A DNA stretch of 54,520 nt from an uncultured SAR86 cluster bacterium (GCA_902595715.1 CACJRI010000002.1:117449-171968); one strand, 5' to 3'; positions 27,984-37,399 are shown, counted from the first letter of the stretch. Notes: a model not told the origin generated them from the letters alone. Program-made: numbers and translations.

Positions 27984-29966
27984 TTATAGCAATGGGGAAA
28001 TAACTAAACTCACTATTGCCATAACATTAATAAGAATATTCATTGAAGGCCCTGAAGTATCTTTAAACGGATCGCCCACAGTATCTCCAACGACGGCAGC
28101 CGAATGAGTATCGGTACCCTTCCCTCCAAGGTTTCCTTTTTCGATATATTTTTTGGCGTTATCCCAAGCTCCGCCGGCATTAGCCATCATCAAAGCCATC
28201 GCAACACATCCAATTAATCCACCGCCAAGCATTCCTCCCAAAGATTCTGCGCCTAAACCAAAACCTACTACAGCAGGCGCACCTACTGCGATAATGCCTG
28301 GAATGAGCATTCTTTTCAAAGCTGCTGAAGTCGCAATATCAACACACTTCGCAGTATCTGGTTCTGCATTTCCTTCGAGTAATCCTGGAATTTCCCTGAA
28401 CTGTCTTCTGATTTCATTGATCATTTCAAAGGCTGCGTCTCCAACTGCAGTCATTGTGATTGAAGAAATTAAAAAGGGAATTGAGATACCGATAAACATA
28501 CCAACTAAAACACGAGGATCTGAGAGAAGCAGTTCAAACTCTCCTTTATTATGAGCAACCGTTTCTACGAAGGCTGCGATTATAGCCAAAGCTGCTAAGG
28601 CAGCTGCACCAATTGCAAAGCCCTTTCCGATGGCTGCAGTTGAATTTCCGACTTCATCCAAGCCATCAGTGATTTCTCTAGTCTCAGGACCCATGCCAGA
28701 CATTTCAGCTATGCCACCAGCATTGTCTGCAACAGGCCCATAAGCATCTATAGCCATGGTTATACCGACTGTAGCAAGCATTCCTACGGCAGCTATTCCC
28801 ACTCCGTATAGACCAGTCAAACTTGTTGATATCCAAATAATTGTTGCAAGCACAAGGATTGGAAGAACCACAGATTGCATGCCAACAGCTAATCCAGTAA
28901 TCATTACAGTTGCTGGGCCAGTCTCTCCTGATTTTGCAATCTGCCTAATTGGACTGCTTCCGGTGTAATACTCAGTAATTAATCCTATGAGTACTCCTCC
29001 GACTGCTCCAGTGAGAACAGCAAGCCAAATATTCACAAAACCTTCTCCAATTAGTAATTGGATTAGAAAATATGCGGCTATGATAAATAAAACTGCCGAC
29101 CCTATGGTGCCTGTTCTTAAGGCAGCATCAGGAGACATAGAGGAGAATGCTTTGACAATAATTATTCCCAGAACAGAAGCTATCAGCCCTACAGAAGCAA
29201 GTGCAAGAGGTAAAAGCATCATTCCAGAATCATCTAATGTTGATGCAATAGCAATTGAAGCAATCATTGCCCCGCAATAAGATTCAAAAATATCAGAACC
29301 CATTCCAGCAACATCGCCGACATTGTCTCCAACGTTATCTGCAATTACACCTGGGTTTCTTGGATCATCTTCAGGAATTCCTGCCTCAACCTTACCAACT
29401 AAATCAGCTCCAACATCCGCACTTTTAGTATAAATTCCACCACCTACTCTTGAGAATAAAGCTACACAGGACGCACCCATTCCAAATCCTTCGATAGCTC
29501 TTGCAGTAGCTGGATCTCCTCCAAAATAAAAATACAATCCTCCTAATCCAACTAGCCCTAAAGAAGCTACACACAAACCCATAATCGATCCGCCATAAAA
29601 GGCAATTGAAAGGGCTACTTTTGAACCTTTTTCAGCTGCAGCGGTTGCTGTTCTGGAGTTTGCTTTCGTAGCAGAAAACATACCAAGCCATCCTGCTAAA
29701 GAGGAAGAAAGAGCTCCTGCAGTAACTGCAAGTGCAGTATTAAAACCAAGAGCTAAATAGGATAAGGCGATTAAAACTAAAACAAAGAAAAATAAGTATG
29801 TGTATTCTCGTCGCATAAAAACCATTGCTCCTAAGTGTATTTGGTCAGCAATTTTTTTTACTTTTTCAGAACCTTCGTCATAACTGACAACAATAAAATA
29901 AATAACTAATGCAATTAGCAAGCCGAAAAGGCCGAAAATTGGCGGCATAGAAATATAAGTTTCCAT
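27984..29966 (-). CDS. hppA: Membrane-bound ion-translocating pyrophosphatase, K+-dependent type
   Basis: Couples PPi hydrolysis to H+ or Na+ pumping. 660 residues, about 16 membrane segments. The PPi/Mg site is intact: [20 protein letters not shown] near residue 176-195, [21 protein letters not shown] near 210-230, and the late [15 protein letters not shown]. The stretch G440NSTAAIGKG has Ala444 and Gly447, where K+-independent enzymes have Lys and Thr, so this should be the K+-dependent branch. Which ion is pumped cannot be told here. It follows the symporter gene on the same strand after 53 nt. Confidence 0.95.
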   Translation of the reverse strand: METYISMPPIFGLFGLLIALVIYFIVVSYDEGSEKVKKIADQIHLGAMVFMRREYTYLFFFVLVLIALSYLALGFNTALAVTAGALSSSLAGWLGMFSATKANSRTATAAAEKGSKVALSIAFYGGSIMGLCVASLGLVGLGGLYFYFGGDPATARAIEGFGMGASCVALFSRVGGGIYTKSADVGADLVGKVEAGIPEDDPRNPGVIADNVGDNVGDVAGMGSDIFESYCGAMIASIAIASTLDDSGMMLLPLALASVGLIASVLGIIIVKAFSSMSPDAALRTGTIGSAVLFIIAAYFLIQLLIGEGFVNIWLAVLTGAVGGVLIGLITEYYTGSSPIRQIAKSGETGPATVMITGLAVGMQSVVLPILVLATIIWISTSLTGLYGVGIAAVGMLATVGITMAIDAYGPVADNAGGIAEMSGMGPETREITDGLDEVGNSTAAIGKGFAIGAAALAALAIIAAFVETVAHNKGEFELLLSDPRVLVGMFIGISIPFLISSITMTAVGDAAFEMINEIRRQFREIPGLLEGNAEPDTAKCVDIATSAALKRMLIPGIIAVGAPAVVGFGLGAESLGGMLGGGLIGCVAMALMMANAGGAWDNAKKYIEKGNLGGKGTDTHSAAVVGDTVGDPFKDTSGPSMNILINVMAIVSLVISPLL

Positions 29967-30019
29967 AAGTGACTCTCCCGAGAATAAAAACGCTAATTTA
30001 GCAGATTAGTAACTATTTT

Positions 30020-31255
30020 TTAACTAATAAAATCTTTTCTTGAAAGCTGATTTTCTGAATTTGCAACAATGCAAGAGATAGTTGCATCTCCTGATACGTT
30101 TACAGCTGTTCTTAACATATCTAACAATCTATCAACGCCAATGATTAAAGCGATTCCTTCAACTGGTAACCCAACTTGTTGAAGAACCATGGCTAACATG
30201 ATTAGCCCTACTCCGGGAACTCCAGCAGTTCCGATTGAGGCCAGAGTTGCTGTGATAATAACCATTAAATATTCCATCATGCTCAAATCAACTTGATATA
30301 CCTGAGCAATGAATACCGTTGCTACACCCTGCATGATTGCAGTGCCATCCATGTTTATGGTTGTTCCCAAAGGAATACAAAAAGAACTTACAGATTTATC
30401 GACGCCAAGCTTTTCTTCTACAGTCTTTAAAGTTACGGGCATGGTCGCGCTGCTTGAAGATGTGCTGAAAGCAAAAATGATAGCTTCTCTCATTTTTGAA
30501 AAGAAAATAAAAGGATTAATTTTTGCTAACGAAGTTAGTAATAAGCTATAAGTAAAAACAGCATGAAATATTAAGACTCCTACAACAATTAGAAAGTAGT
30601 TAATCAAAGTAAAGATAATTGATAATCCCAAAGATGAAAAAGTTGAAAATATCAAACAAAATACTCCGACTGGAGAAAGCCAAATTACAAAATTAACAAT
30701 GTTTAAGATAATTTCATTTAAATCTATGAAGAACGATCTTATCTTAGAAGTCTCGTTTGAAATCTTATTTACACCATAACCAAATAACATAGCAAATATG
30801 ATGATTTGAATCATATTTCCCTCCGCCATAGCTTCAATTGGATTACTGGGAAATAAATTTACAAAAGTATCTTTAAGAGATGGAATAGCATCTTGTTCAA
30901 AAGACGAATCGCTTACCATGCTGACACCATTTGCCATTTCAAAGAAAGAACTCACAAATAAAGCGCTTATAATTGCCAATGCAGTAGTGAATAAATAAAG
31001 TGCAATTGCTTTAGAGCTGATAGACAGGAGTTGCTTATCAGAAGTTAGGTTTGAAACTCCCACAACCAAAGATACAAAAACCAATGGAACAACTAATAAT
31101 TTAAGAAGAGAAAGAAAAATACTTCCTAAGGCGTCAATAAATTCTGAAAAGATATTTAAAAAACTTGGTAAATTATCTTGAAAGACAGAATTAGAGATAC
31201 TTCCTAAAATTATTCCGAGAAGCATCCCTAGAAGGATTTTTGCGGTTAAAGACAT
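30020..31255 (-). CDS. Dicarboxylate/amino acid:cation symporter (DAACS family)
   Basis: 411 residues of the GltP/DctA type. LLKLLVVPLVFVSLVVGVSN lies in an early helix, the first hairpin has FSTSSSSATMPVTLKTVEE (serine-rich motif), then PLGTTINMDGTAIMQGVA (NMDGT motif), ASIGTAGVPGVG in hairpin two and GVDRLLDMLRTAVNVSGDA. The NMDGT motif contributes to Na+ coupling in the family. Substrate (glutamate, aspartate or C4-dicarboxylates) cannot be decided. It sits 6 nt after rubredoxin. Confidence 0.92.
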   Translation of the reverse strand: MSLTAKILLGMLLGIILGSISNSVFQDNLPSFLNIFSEFIDALGSIFLSLLKLLVVPLVFVSLVVGVSNLTSDKQLLSISSKAIALYLFTTALAIISALFVSSFFEMANGVSMVSDSSFEQDAIPSLKDTFVNLFPSNPIEAMAEGNMIQIIIFAMLFGYGVNKISNETSKIRSFFIDLNEIILNIVNFVIWLSPVGVFCLIFSTFSSLGLSIIFTLINYFLIVVGVLIFHAVFTYSLLLTSLAKINPFIFFSKMREAIIFAFSTSSSSATMPVTLKTVEEKLGVDKSVSSFCIPLGTTINMDGTAIMQGVATVFIAQVYQVDLSMMEYLMVIITATLASIGTAGVPGVGLIMLAMVLQQVGLPVEGIALIIGVDRLLDMLRTAVNVSGDATISCIVANSENQLSRKDFIS

Positions 31256-31261
31256 TTGAGA

Positions 31262-31453
31262 TTAGTAGCTTTTCCCACCCTCCAAAGGAACCATCTCAAA
31301 ATCTTCTTTTCCAACTCCGCAGTCAGGACAAACCCAGTCAAACGGAACATCTTCCCATTTTGTTCCAGGTTCAATGCCGTCTTCAGGCCAACCTTCTGCT
31401 TCATCGTAAATCAATCCGCAGACAATGCATTCCCACTTAATGTATTCTTCCAT
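31262..31453 (-). CDS. Rubredoxin
   Basis: 63-residue iron-sulphur electron carrier. The two Cys-x2-Cys-Gly knuckles are [15 protein letters not shown] and [13 protein letters not shown], the four ligands of one Fe. [13 protein letters not shown] between them is typical. Divergent from ubiA across 43 nt, a linkage also seen in Pseudomonas. Redox partner unknown. Confidence 0.97.
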   Translation of the reverse strand: MEEYIKWECIVCGLIYDEAEGWPEDGIEPGTKWEDVPFDWVCPDCGVGKEDFEMVPLEGGKSY

Positions 31454-31496
31454 AACTAAATAAGTTTAATATCTTTATGAGGATTGGATTATATTC

Positions 31497-32348
31497 ATGT
31501 TGGGCATTTTAAAAAACTATTTTTTCCTTCTAAGACTAGATAAACCCATTGGTGTGTATCTTTTATTGTGGCCGTCTTTAGCCGCATTGTGGCTTGCCTC
31601 TGAAGGCAATCCAGAGCTTTTGATAGTAATAATTTTTTGTCTTGGAAGTTTTTTTATGAGATCCGCAGGTGTAATCATCAACGATTACTTTGATCAAGAC
31701 GTTGATAGAAAGGTATTGAGAACATTTAAAAGGCCTTTAGCTAATTATTCTGTCTCAAATAAAGAAGCCCTTGCCTTGTTTTTAATATTGATGATTTTGT
31801 CATCAAGTTTGCTTCTTTTTTTAAATCTCAAAAGTTTTTATATAGCTTTATTCTGCATTCTGTTAATTTCTACCTATCCTCTGATGAAAAGATTTTTTCC
31901 AATTCCTCAACTTTACTTGGGAATTTGTTACTCCATGGGAATATTTATGGCTTATGCATTCTATCAAGGAGTATTTCCTTTAAATTGTTGGTTGTTGTTT
32001 TTTGGAAACATTTTTTGGGTACTTGCCTACGATACAGTTTACGCATTGTCAGACAGACAAGATGATTTGTTAATCAGCGTAAAAAGCTCAGCAATTTTTT
32101 TTCAAGGTAAAGAAAAGTTAATTTTATGGATAAGTTATTTTTTACTTATAACTTTTCTTCTTTTGATAGGAATTTTTAATTCCTTTTCTTTATTATATTT
32201 TTTTGTAGTATCAGGAAATATTTTTTTTATCCTTTTTTTGATGATCGCTACTAATTTTGACAAACCTTCGGATTGTTCGAAATTTTTTAGAAAAAACCAT
32301 TGGCTGGGTATAGGAATATTTTTAAGCTTTGTTGCTGCTTTTGTATAA
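31497..32348 (+). CDS. ubiA: 4-hydroxybenzoate polyprenyltransferase UbiA
   Basis: Membrane enzyme attaching the polyprenyl chain in ubiquinone synthesis. 283 residues, about eight membrane segments. LRLDKPIGVYLLLWPSLAAL opens the protein; the two Asp-rich sites are NDYFDQDVDRKVLRTFKRPL and YDTVYALSDRQDD. ubiC, often upstream, is not present. Its stop codon is followed at once by the start of the DUF482 gene. Confidence 0.95.
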   Translation: MLGILKNYFFLLRLDKPIGVYLLLWPSLAALWLASEGNPELLIVIIFCLGSFFMRSAGVIINDYFDQDVDRKVLRTFKRPLANYSVSNKEALALFLILMILSSSLLLFLNLKSFYIALFCILLISTYPLMKRFFPIPQLYLGICYSMGIFMAYAFYQGVFPLNCWLLFFGNIFWVLAYDTVYALSDRQDDLLISVKSSAIFFQGKEKLILWISYFLLITFLLLIGIFNSFSLLYFFVVSGNIFFILFLMIATNFDKPSDCSKFFRKNHWLGIGIFLSFVAAFV

Positions 32349-33497
32349 ATGAAGGAAATAAAATTTAATAATTCAATAAGCTCAATAGATAAAGAAAACT
32401 GGAACAAACTAATTCCAGATAATGATTACCCTTTTTTAAAATATGAATTTCTTGAGCTTCTTGAAAAAACAAATTGTGTCGGAAAAAATACAGGTTGGCA
32501 TCCTGCACACATTTCTATAGAAGAGAGTTCTGAAATCTTAGGGGCAATGCCGCTCTACATTAAAACCGATTCCTCTGGGGAATTTGTTTTTGACTACTCT
32601 TGGGCAAACGCTTTTTATCAACATGGTCTGGATTATTACCCTAAATTAGTTTCCTCCATACCTTTTACTCCTGCTACTGGCCCAAGAATTCTTTATCAAG
32701 AGAAAGAATCCGCTGATCATATATTGTCTCTAATCCTTTCTGGTGTGAAAAAGCTTAGCGAGGAAAATAATATATCTTCTTGGCATGTCTTGTTTCCAGA
32801 AGAAAAAGACATAGCTTTGTTTTCTGATAAATCTCTCAGTGTTAGGAAAAATGCTCAGTTTATTTGGTTCAATGAAAACTTTAATACATTCGAGGACTTC
32901 ATTGAAACTTTTAGATCTAGACATCGAAAAAACGTAAAAAAAGAAAGAGAAAAAGTTTTAAACCAAGGTATAGACATACAAACTTTCTCAGGAACTGATT
33001 TGAATCAGGAGTTGATGATGCAGTTTTATGAATTTTATTTATCAACAAATTTAAAACGCAGTGGGCATTTTGGATATCTTACAAAAGAATTTTTTGAACG
33101 ATGTCTTGATACGATAAATGAAAATATCGTTCTTGTTATTGCAAAAGATACAAACAGTGATTCCTTGGTTGGGGGATCAATGTTTTTTAAAGATAAAGAA
33201 AATTTATATGGGCGTTATTGGGGCTGCTCAGCTGAATACGATTGTTTACATTTTGAATGCTGTTATTACCAAGGAATAGAATTTGCAATTAAAAATAAAC
33301 TCAACAAGTTTGATCCTGGCGTTCAAGGTGAACATAAAATTAAAAGAGGTTTTAAGCCGACAATTACATATTCTGCACATTGGATTTCTGAACCCAATTT
33401 TAAAGATGCAATAGAAAATTTTGTGAATAACGAAGAACAACATATAAATGCCTATGTCAAAGCCACAAGCAAATATCTCCCTTTCAAAAGTATTTAA
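32349..33497 (+). CDS. DUF482 (GNAT-superfamily) protein
   Basis: 382 residues. DYSWANAFYQHGLDYYPKL and IPFTPATGPRIL match the DUF482/COG3146 signature, and TFRSRHRKNVKKEREKVLNQ and HKIKRGFKPTITYSAHWI complete the FemAB/GNAT-like second half. The substrate is not known; members are often called peptidogalycan-biosynthesis or acetyltransferase proteins on weak grounds. No gap to ubiA; its end overlaps the glycosylase gene by 50 nt. Confidence 0.85.
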   Translation: MKEIKFNNSISSIDKENWNKLIPDNDYPFLKYEFLELLEKTNCVGKNTGWHPAHISIEESSEILGAMPLYIKTDSSGEFVFDYSWANAFYQHGLDYYPKLVSSIPFTPATGPRILYQEKESADHILSLILSGVKKLSEENNISSWHVLFPEEKDIALFSDKSLSVRKNAQFIWFNENFNTFEDFIETFRSRHRKNVKKEREKVLNQGIDIQTFSGTDLNQELMMQFYEFYLSTNLKRSGHFGYLTKEFFERCLDTINENIVLVIAKDTNSDSLVGGSMFFKDKENLYGRYWGCSAEYDCLHFECCYYQGIEFAIKNKLNKFDPGVQGEHKIKRGFKPTITYSAHWISEPNFKDAIENFVNNEEQHINAYVKATSKYLPFKSI

Positions 33498-34092
33498 AGA
33501 TCACAAATCAAAAGAAAAGATTTTTTATCTAGTCAAAAAAGACAAAGATTTAATTGATTTATTTATCAATTTTTCTAATTTTGGAGAATATAAAAGGGAC
33601 AAAGGCTTTAAAGGAATTTTACAACTGATAATTGAGCAACAATTATCTGTTGCATCAGCAAATGCAATATATAAAAAGCTTAAGACTAAAATGCCAAATA
33701 TCTCTCCGCAATCTTTCTTAAAAATAAAAGAAGCAGATCTTAAAAAATGTGGTTTGAGCAAGCAGAAAATTAATTACTTAACGGGTTTTGCAAAAAAATG
33801 TGAAAATAAAGAAATCAATTTTAGGAAAGTTCATAGAATGGATGATGAAAATTTAGTGAAAGAAATTACTAAAATTAAGGGTATTGGCCCGTGGACAGCT
33901 CAATGTTATATGCTTGCATCATTAAGTAGAGATGATGTGTGGCCGGTTGCAGACTTGGGTTTAATGGAAGCAGTTAAAAGAATAAAAAGACTTAAGAAGA
34001 GGCCCTCAGAAGAAGATATGGAAAAAATATCACAAATTTGGAGACCTTATAGAAGTACTGTAGCTAATGTGCTATGGGCATCTTACGACTGA
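33448..34092 (+). CDS. DNA-3-methyladenine glycosylase II (AlkA-type HhH-GPD)
   Basis: Excises alkylated bases. 214 residues, lacking the N-terminal TBP-like domain of E. coli AlkA. GILQLIIEQQLSVASANAIY, the helix-hairpin-helix ITKIKGIGPWTAQCYML and the catalytic Asp in DVWPVADLGLMEAVKR are all present. The first 17 codons overlap the DUF482 gene; a second ATG lies two codons in. No downstream start fits better. Confidence 0.9.
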   Translation: MPMSKPQANISLSKVFKDHKSKEKIFYLVKKDKDLIDLFINFSNFGEYKRDKGFKGILQLIIEQQLSVASANAIYKKLKTKMPNISPQSFLKIKEADLKKCGLSKQKINYLTGFAKKCENKEINFRKVHRMDDENLVKEITKIKGIGPWTAQCYMLASLSRDDVWPVADLGLMEAVKRIKRLKKRPSEEDMEKISQIWRPYRSTVANVLWASYD

Positions 34093-34128
34093 ATTTTAAA
34101 ATGAATAAAATCTCTATAGACTAAATAA

Positions 34129-34569
34129 ATGTTCAAAACTTATCGAAATTTAAAAAACTTGCATAGCCTTTACGAGCAGAATTTTGTTTTAATAAATAAG
34201 CTCTCTGGCGAACTCGATAAACATAATAAATTCTCTTTTCAAGTGGGGAATCTTGAAATCAAAAGTAAGGTAAGCATTTCAAAGAAGGAGTTATCAAAAT
34301 TTACTGATGAATTACAATTCAAAATCAATGATGTTACTGGAATCAAAGATATTGTTATCAAATGCAGAACTTACAAAGAAGCTAAGATGATGGAAGTAAT
34401 AGAATTTCAAAATTTTCATAAAGACTTGTTGTCTATTTTTAAATTAATAAAAATGAATTTCGAAAAAGACGAACGTCTACAATGGAATCTTTTTATGAAT
34501 CAATTTTTGAATTATTCTATTCTTCATGGAAGAGCAATTGAAGATTATTTACCTTCATGGGTTCAATAG
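34129..34569 (+). CDS. yqiB: DUF1249 family protein, YqiB-like
   Basis: 146 residues. YRNLKNLHSLYEQNFVLINKL, a CRTYKEAKMMEVIEFQ segment corresponding to the family's YHDArmaEV, and DERLQWNLFMNQFLNYSILHGR fit DUF1249. It lies next to yqiA as in E. coli, which supports the assignment despite divergence. Function unknown. A TCTCTATAGA -10-like block is found about 20 nt before the ATG. Confidence 0.75.
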   Translation: MFKTYRNLKNLHSLYEQNFVLINKLSGELDKHNKFSFQVGNLEIKSKVSISKKELSKFTDELQFKINDVTGIKDIVIKCRTYKEAKMMEVIEFQNFHKDLLSIFKLIKMNFEKDERLQWNLFMNQFLNYSILHGRAIEDYLPSWVQ

Positions 34570-35101
34570 TTCAGCAGAATCAAAAAAGTCAAAAATTTTA
34601 GACTCTTATTTAAAAGAGGAAAAATTAATTAAATTAGAATCCCCTAACCTAAATACCTCTCCCTCAAGAGCTATCTCTCAAATAGAAAAAATAATTAACG
34701 AATGTTCAAACAGGGTTTGTTTGGTAGGAAGTTCTCTCGGGGGACTTTATGCAACTTTTGTAGCAGATAAACACAATCTTAGATCAGTGACCATAAATCC
34801 AGTTGTAAGAAATCATATCTCCGGAATGAAAGACTTAATAGGTTCACATAAAAACTTTCACACAGATGAAGAATATGAATTTACAATGCAAGATTACTTG
34901 GATTTACAAAAATTGGGGCTGAAAGAACTTAAGAATCCTTTAAATCACTTTTGTCTTATAAAGATGTCAGATGAAGTTTTGGATCACAATAAAACATTCA
35001 CATATTTTTCCAAATCTTATCTACTGAGCGAAAAAGGAGGAAACCATAGTTATGATGACTTTTTTGAAAAAATTCCTTTGATTTTAGACTATATGTACTA
35101 A
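34526..35101 (+). CDS. yqiA: YqiA family esterase (UPF0227)
   Basis: 191-residue alpha/beta hydrolase. IIYLHGFNSSAESKKSKIL is the N-terminal family signature, the nucleophile Ser lies in VGSSLGGLYAT, SDEVLDHNKT holds the Asp region and GGNHSY the catalytic His. A TTG at 34538, giving MKIIYLHGF, matches E. coli YqiA better than the ATG at 34526 and could be the true start. It overlaps yqiB by 44 nt (ATG) or 32 nt (TTG). Its stop codon overlaps the first NtrC-like site of the next promoter. Confidence 0.85.
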   Translation: MEEQLKIIYLHGFNSSAESKKSKILDSYLKEEKLIKLESPNLNTSPSRAISQIEKIINECSNRVCLVGSSLGGLYATFVADKHNLRSVTINPVVRNHISGMKDLIGSHKNFHTDEEYEFTMQDYLDLQKLGLKELKNPLNHFCLIKMSDEVLDHNKTFTYFSKSYLLSEKGGNHSYDDFFEKIPLILDYMY

Positions 35102-35110
35102 AATAGTGCA
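35094..35110 (+). promoter_or_regulatory. NtrC-like operator site 1
   Basis: TGTACTA-AAA-TAGTGCA matches the NtrC consensus TGCACYA-N3-TRGTGCA at all but one defined position. It lies upstream of the type II glutamine synthetase, whose locus also encodes NtrB and NtrC. It overlaps the yqiA stop codon. Confidence 0.6.
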
Positions 35111-35137
35111 AAACTAGCACTAAATAAAGACAAAAAA

Positions 35138-35154
35138 TGCACTATTTTATAGCA
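35138..35154 (+). promoter_or_regulatory. NtrC-like operator site 2
   Basis: TGCACTA-TTT-TATAGCA has a perfect left half and two mismatches in the right half of the NtrC consensus. Its centre is 44 nt (about four helical turns) from site 1. It partly covers the putative promoter that follows. Confidence 0.5.
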
Positions 35155-35170
35155 ATTACTTTGCTAATAT
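35150..35170 (+). promoter_or_regulatory. Putative glutamine synthetase promoter, degenerate sigma54-like over an extended -10
   Basis: TAGCAA-N5-TTGC has the sigma54 spacing and the -12 GC, but AG replaces the GG of the -24 element. The same bases run into TTTGCTAATAT, an extended -10 for sigma70. Which of the two is used cannot be decided from sequence. Confidence 0.4.
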
Positions 35171-35202
35171 TTTCTCCTAATTTTATTTACACGGAGAATA
35201 TA

Positions 35203-36183
35203 ATGACAGACTTTAAAACGTACGAATATATTTGGCTAGACGGATACACTCCAGAAGCAAATTTGCGAAGCAAAGTAAAGGCTACCGATGAAGATTCAGC
35301 TCCAGACTGGTCTTTTGATGGTTCATCAACACAACAAGCAGAAGGAGGAAGTTCAGACTGTCTTCTGTTACCTGTTCAAACATATAAAAACCCTAACGGG
35401 CATGACTTAGTAATGACTCAGGTGCAGGCAGCAGATCATACTACTCACCCTTCTAATTTTAGAGCTGCAGCTGCTGAAGTAGTTACAGATGAATGGTGGT
35501 TTGGATTCGAACAAGAATTTTTCTTCACCGATCCAAAAACAGGCGAACCCCTGGGCTGGGAAGACGGAACTCCCAGAGAACAAGGTGAATACTATTGTGG
35601 TGTTGGGGCGAGCAATGTTGTGGGTAGAGAAATTTCAGATGCCCATCTACATGCTTGTCTGGATCTTGGAATCACTTTGACAGGAACAAATGCCGAGGTT
35701 GCCCTAGGACAATGGGAATACCAATGTTTCGGAAAAGGAATTAAGGCTGCAGACGACTTATGGGTTAGCAGATACCTTCTTTTCAAGATAGCCGAAGAAT
35801 GTGGTGTCGGAGTGAACATTCATCCTAAGCCAAAAACTGGAGACTGGAATGGTTCCGGAATGCACACTAACTTTTCAAATGAAGAAATGAGATCTAGTGG
35901 CTCTAAAGAATTATTTGAAGGTATGTGTGAAAAACTAGGAAAAGTACACGAAGAAGGAATAGCTTCATACGGTTCTGATAATGATATGAGATTGACTGGT
36001 CTTCACGAAACTCAGAAAATCACAGAATTTTCATACGGAGTAAGTGATAGAGGAGCTAGTATTAGAATTCCGGTTTATACAGTTGAACATGACTGGAATG
36101 GATACCTTGAAGATAGAAGACCTGCTTCAAATGCGGATCCTTATAAAATTTTGGCTCACATAGTAGGTACCCTTACTAAATAA
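35203..36183 (+). CDS. glnA: Glutamine synthetase type II (eukaryotic-type GSII)
   Basis: Makes glutamine from glutamate and ammonia. 326 residues from the ATG at 35203, which has GGAG 6 nt upstream; a longer reading from 35137 would add an implausible hydrophobic leader. The N-terminal YIWLDGYTPEANLRSKVK and PDWSFDGSSTQQAEG identify GSII. GFEQEFFF carries the first Glu ligands, VNIHPKPKTGDWNGSGMHTN the ATP/ammonia region, and SDRGASIRIP and YLEDRRPASNADPY the last active-site residues. The gammaproteobacterial norm here is the 470-residue GSI. GSII lacks the adenylylation site, so control would be at transcription. Confidence 0.93.
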   Translation: MTDFKTYEYIWLDGYTPEANLRSKVKATDEDSAPDWSFDGSSTQQAEGGSSDCLLLPVQTYKNPNGHDLVMTQVQAADHTTHPSNFRAAAAEVVTDEWWFGFEQEFFFTDPKTGEPLGWEDGTPREQGEYYCGVGASNVVGREISDAHLHACLDLGITLTGTNAEVALGQWEYQCFGKGIKAADDLWVSRYLLFKIAEECGVGVNIHPKPKTGDWNGSGMHTNFSNEEMRSSGSKELFEGMCEKLGKVHEEGIASYGSDNDMRLTGLHETQKITEFSYGVSDRGASIRIPVYTVEHDWNGYLEDRRPASNADPYKILAHIVGTLTK

Positions 36184-36196
36184 ATCTCGAAAGTGT

Positions 36197-36269
36197 AAAA
36201 ATGTCTAAGGCCTTAGGATCAACTCTTATAAAAAAAGTTAAGAGCTTGATCCTTGGTCTTAACATTTTT
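36197..36269 (+). terminator. Long hairpin between glnA(II) and ntrB
   Basis: Left arm 36197-36228 and right arm 36239-36269 pair around a 10-nt AT loop: CTCTTA/TAAGAG plus GGATCAA/TTGATCC with one bulge, then a looser lower stem, ending in ATTTTTA. It probably terminates most glnA transcripts and leaves ntrBC with low read-through, as at E. coli glnA-glnLG. Confidence 0.7.
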
Positions 36270-36304
36270 AATTTTAAATACTCGAATTTAATAATTTTTC
36301 AAAC

Positions 36305-37399
36305 ATGATTTTTTTTGAAAATATCCTTGATGAGTTATCAGCAAAAATTCTTGTGACAGATGATAACTTAGATGTTCTTTTTCTCAATAAATCAGCTGAA
36401 GACTATCTTTGCGCCACTCTTGAAGAATCAAGAGGAAAAAATATAGACAAAGTTTTTAAAGAGAAAATAAGTAATGAATTGGAACTTCAAGAAATTTTAG
36501 AGAAAAAAAAATCTCTAAAACGTCACATTACGACAATTTTTTTAAAAGATAACCTTCAAAAAAAAGCTTCTTTCACTGCTTCCTACTTTGCTAATGAAGA
36601 ATTTAAAGGAATTATTTTTGAATTTTTTGATAATTCTAAGCCAGAGTCTTTTGCAGATAAAATGAAAAAAAGAACTGCGGCATCAGTAACTCAAGCCTTC
36701 TCTAGAGGACTTGCACACGAAATCAAAAATCCATTAAGCGGTATTCGTGGTGCAGCTCAGTTGCTGGCTCAAAAAATTGAAGATCCGAAGAAAAATAAAT
36801 TAGCAAATATTATTCTCAAAGAGTCAGACAGGCTTGCGAGCATTGTAAACAAGGTTTCTGAAAATAGTTTTAAGCTAGAACAAACTTTCCAAAACATTCA
36901 TACCATCTTGGAAAAGATTCCTGCCTTTGTGAAAAACATAGAAAATCAAAGGGTCCAAATTGTTAAGGATTATGACCCTAGTTTGCCTCTTATTGAAATC
37001 GATAATTCTCTTATTTCTCAAGTATTTTTTAACTTAGCGACCAATTCTATTGAAGCGTTTAAAAAAAATAACTCTTCAGGAAAAATTACTATAAGAAGTA
37101 GAGTTGCTTATGAAGTCTTCATTAACAACAAAAAATATAATACCGCCTGCCAAGTAGATTTTATTGATAATGGTCCGGGCATTCCAGATGATATTATTGA
37201 TTCTGTTTTCTTCCCTTTAGTTTCATCAAAAGAAATTGCTTCAGGATTAGGCTTATCCATTGTTAAAGGAATTATCAATCAGCACCATGGATCTATTGAT
37301 TGTTCCAGCGATGACACAGGAACAACATTCACAATTCTTTTACCTATTTCAGAAATAAACTTTGAAAAGACAAAAGCAAGCGAAGGGATAAATGGCTAA
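36305..37399 (+). CDS. ntrB: Nitrogen-regulation sensor kinase NtrB
   Basis: 364-residue soluble histidine kinase. The N-terminal PAS-like domain covers about residues 8-110. The H box has phospho-acceptor His138 in SRGLAHEIKNPLSGIRGAAQ, the N box includes FNLATNSIEAF, and DNGPGIPDDI and ASGLGLSIVKGI complete the ATPase domain. It responds to PII in the known system. It overlaps ntrC by 8 nt. Confidence 0.93.
   Translation: MIFFENILDELSAKILVTDDNLDVLFLNKSAEDYLCATLEESRGKNIDKVFKEKISNELELQEILEKKKSLKRHITTIFLKDNLQKKASFTASYFANEEFKGIIFEFFDNSKPESFADKMKKRTAASVTQAFSRGLAHEIKNPLSGIRGAAQLLAQKIEDPKKNKLANIILKESDRLASIVNKVSENSFKLEQTFQNIHTILEKIPAFVKNIENQRVQIVKDYDPSLPLIEIDNSLISQVFFNLATNSIEAFKKNNSSGKITIRSRVAYEVFINNKKYNTACQVDFIDNGPGIPDDIIDSVFFPLVSSKEIASGLGLSIVKGIINQHHGSIDCSSDDTGTTFTILLPISEINFEKTKASEGING

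Noticed and set aside
28153-29280. Long plus-strand frames opposite hppA
   Set aside because: Their composition (runs of Pro, Thr and Ile) is what antisense reading of a Gly/Ala-rich membrane protein gives; no family features.
35137-35202. N-terminal hydrophobic extension of glutamine synthetase that could be a signal peptide
   Set aside because: The ATG at 35203 has a proper ribosome-binding site and matches GSII N-termini. The extension runs through the promoter and operator; an exported GSII makes no sense.
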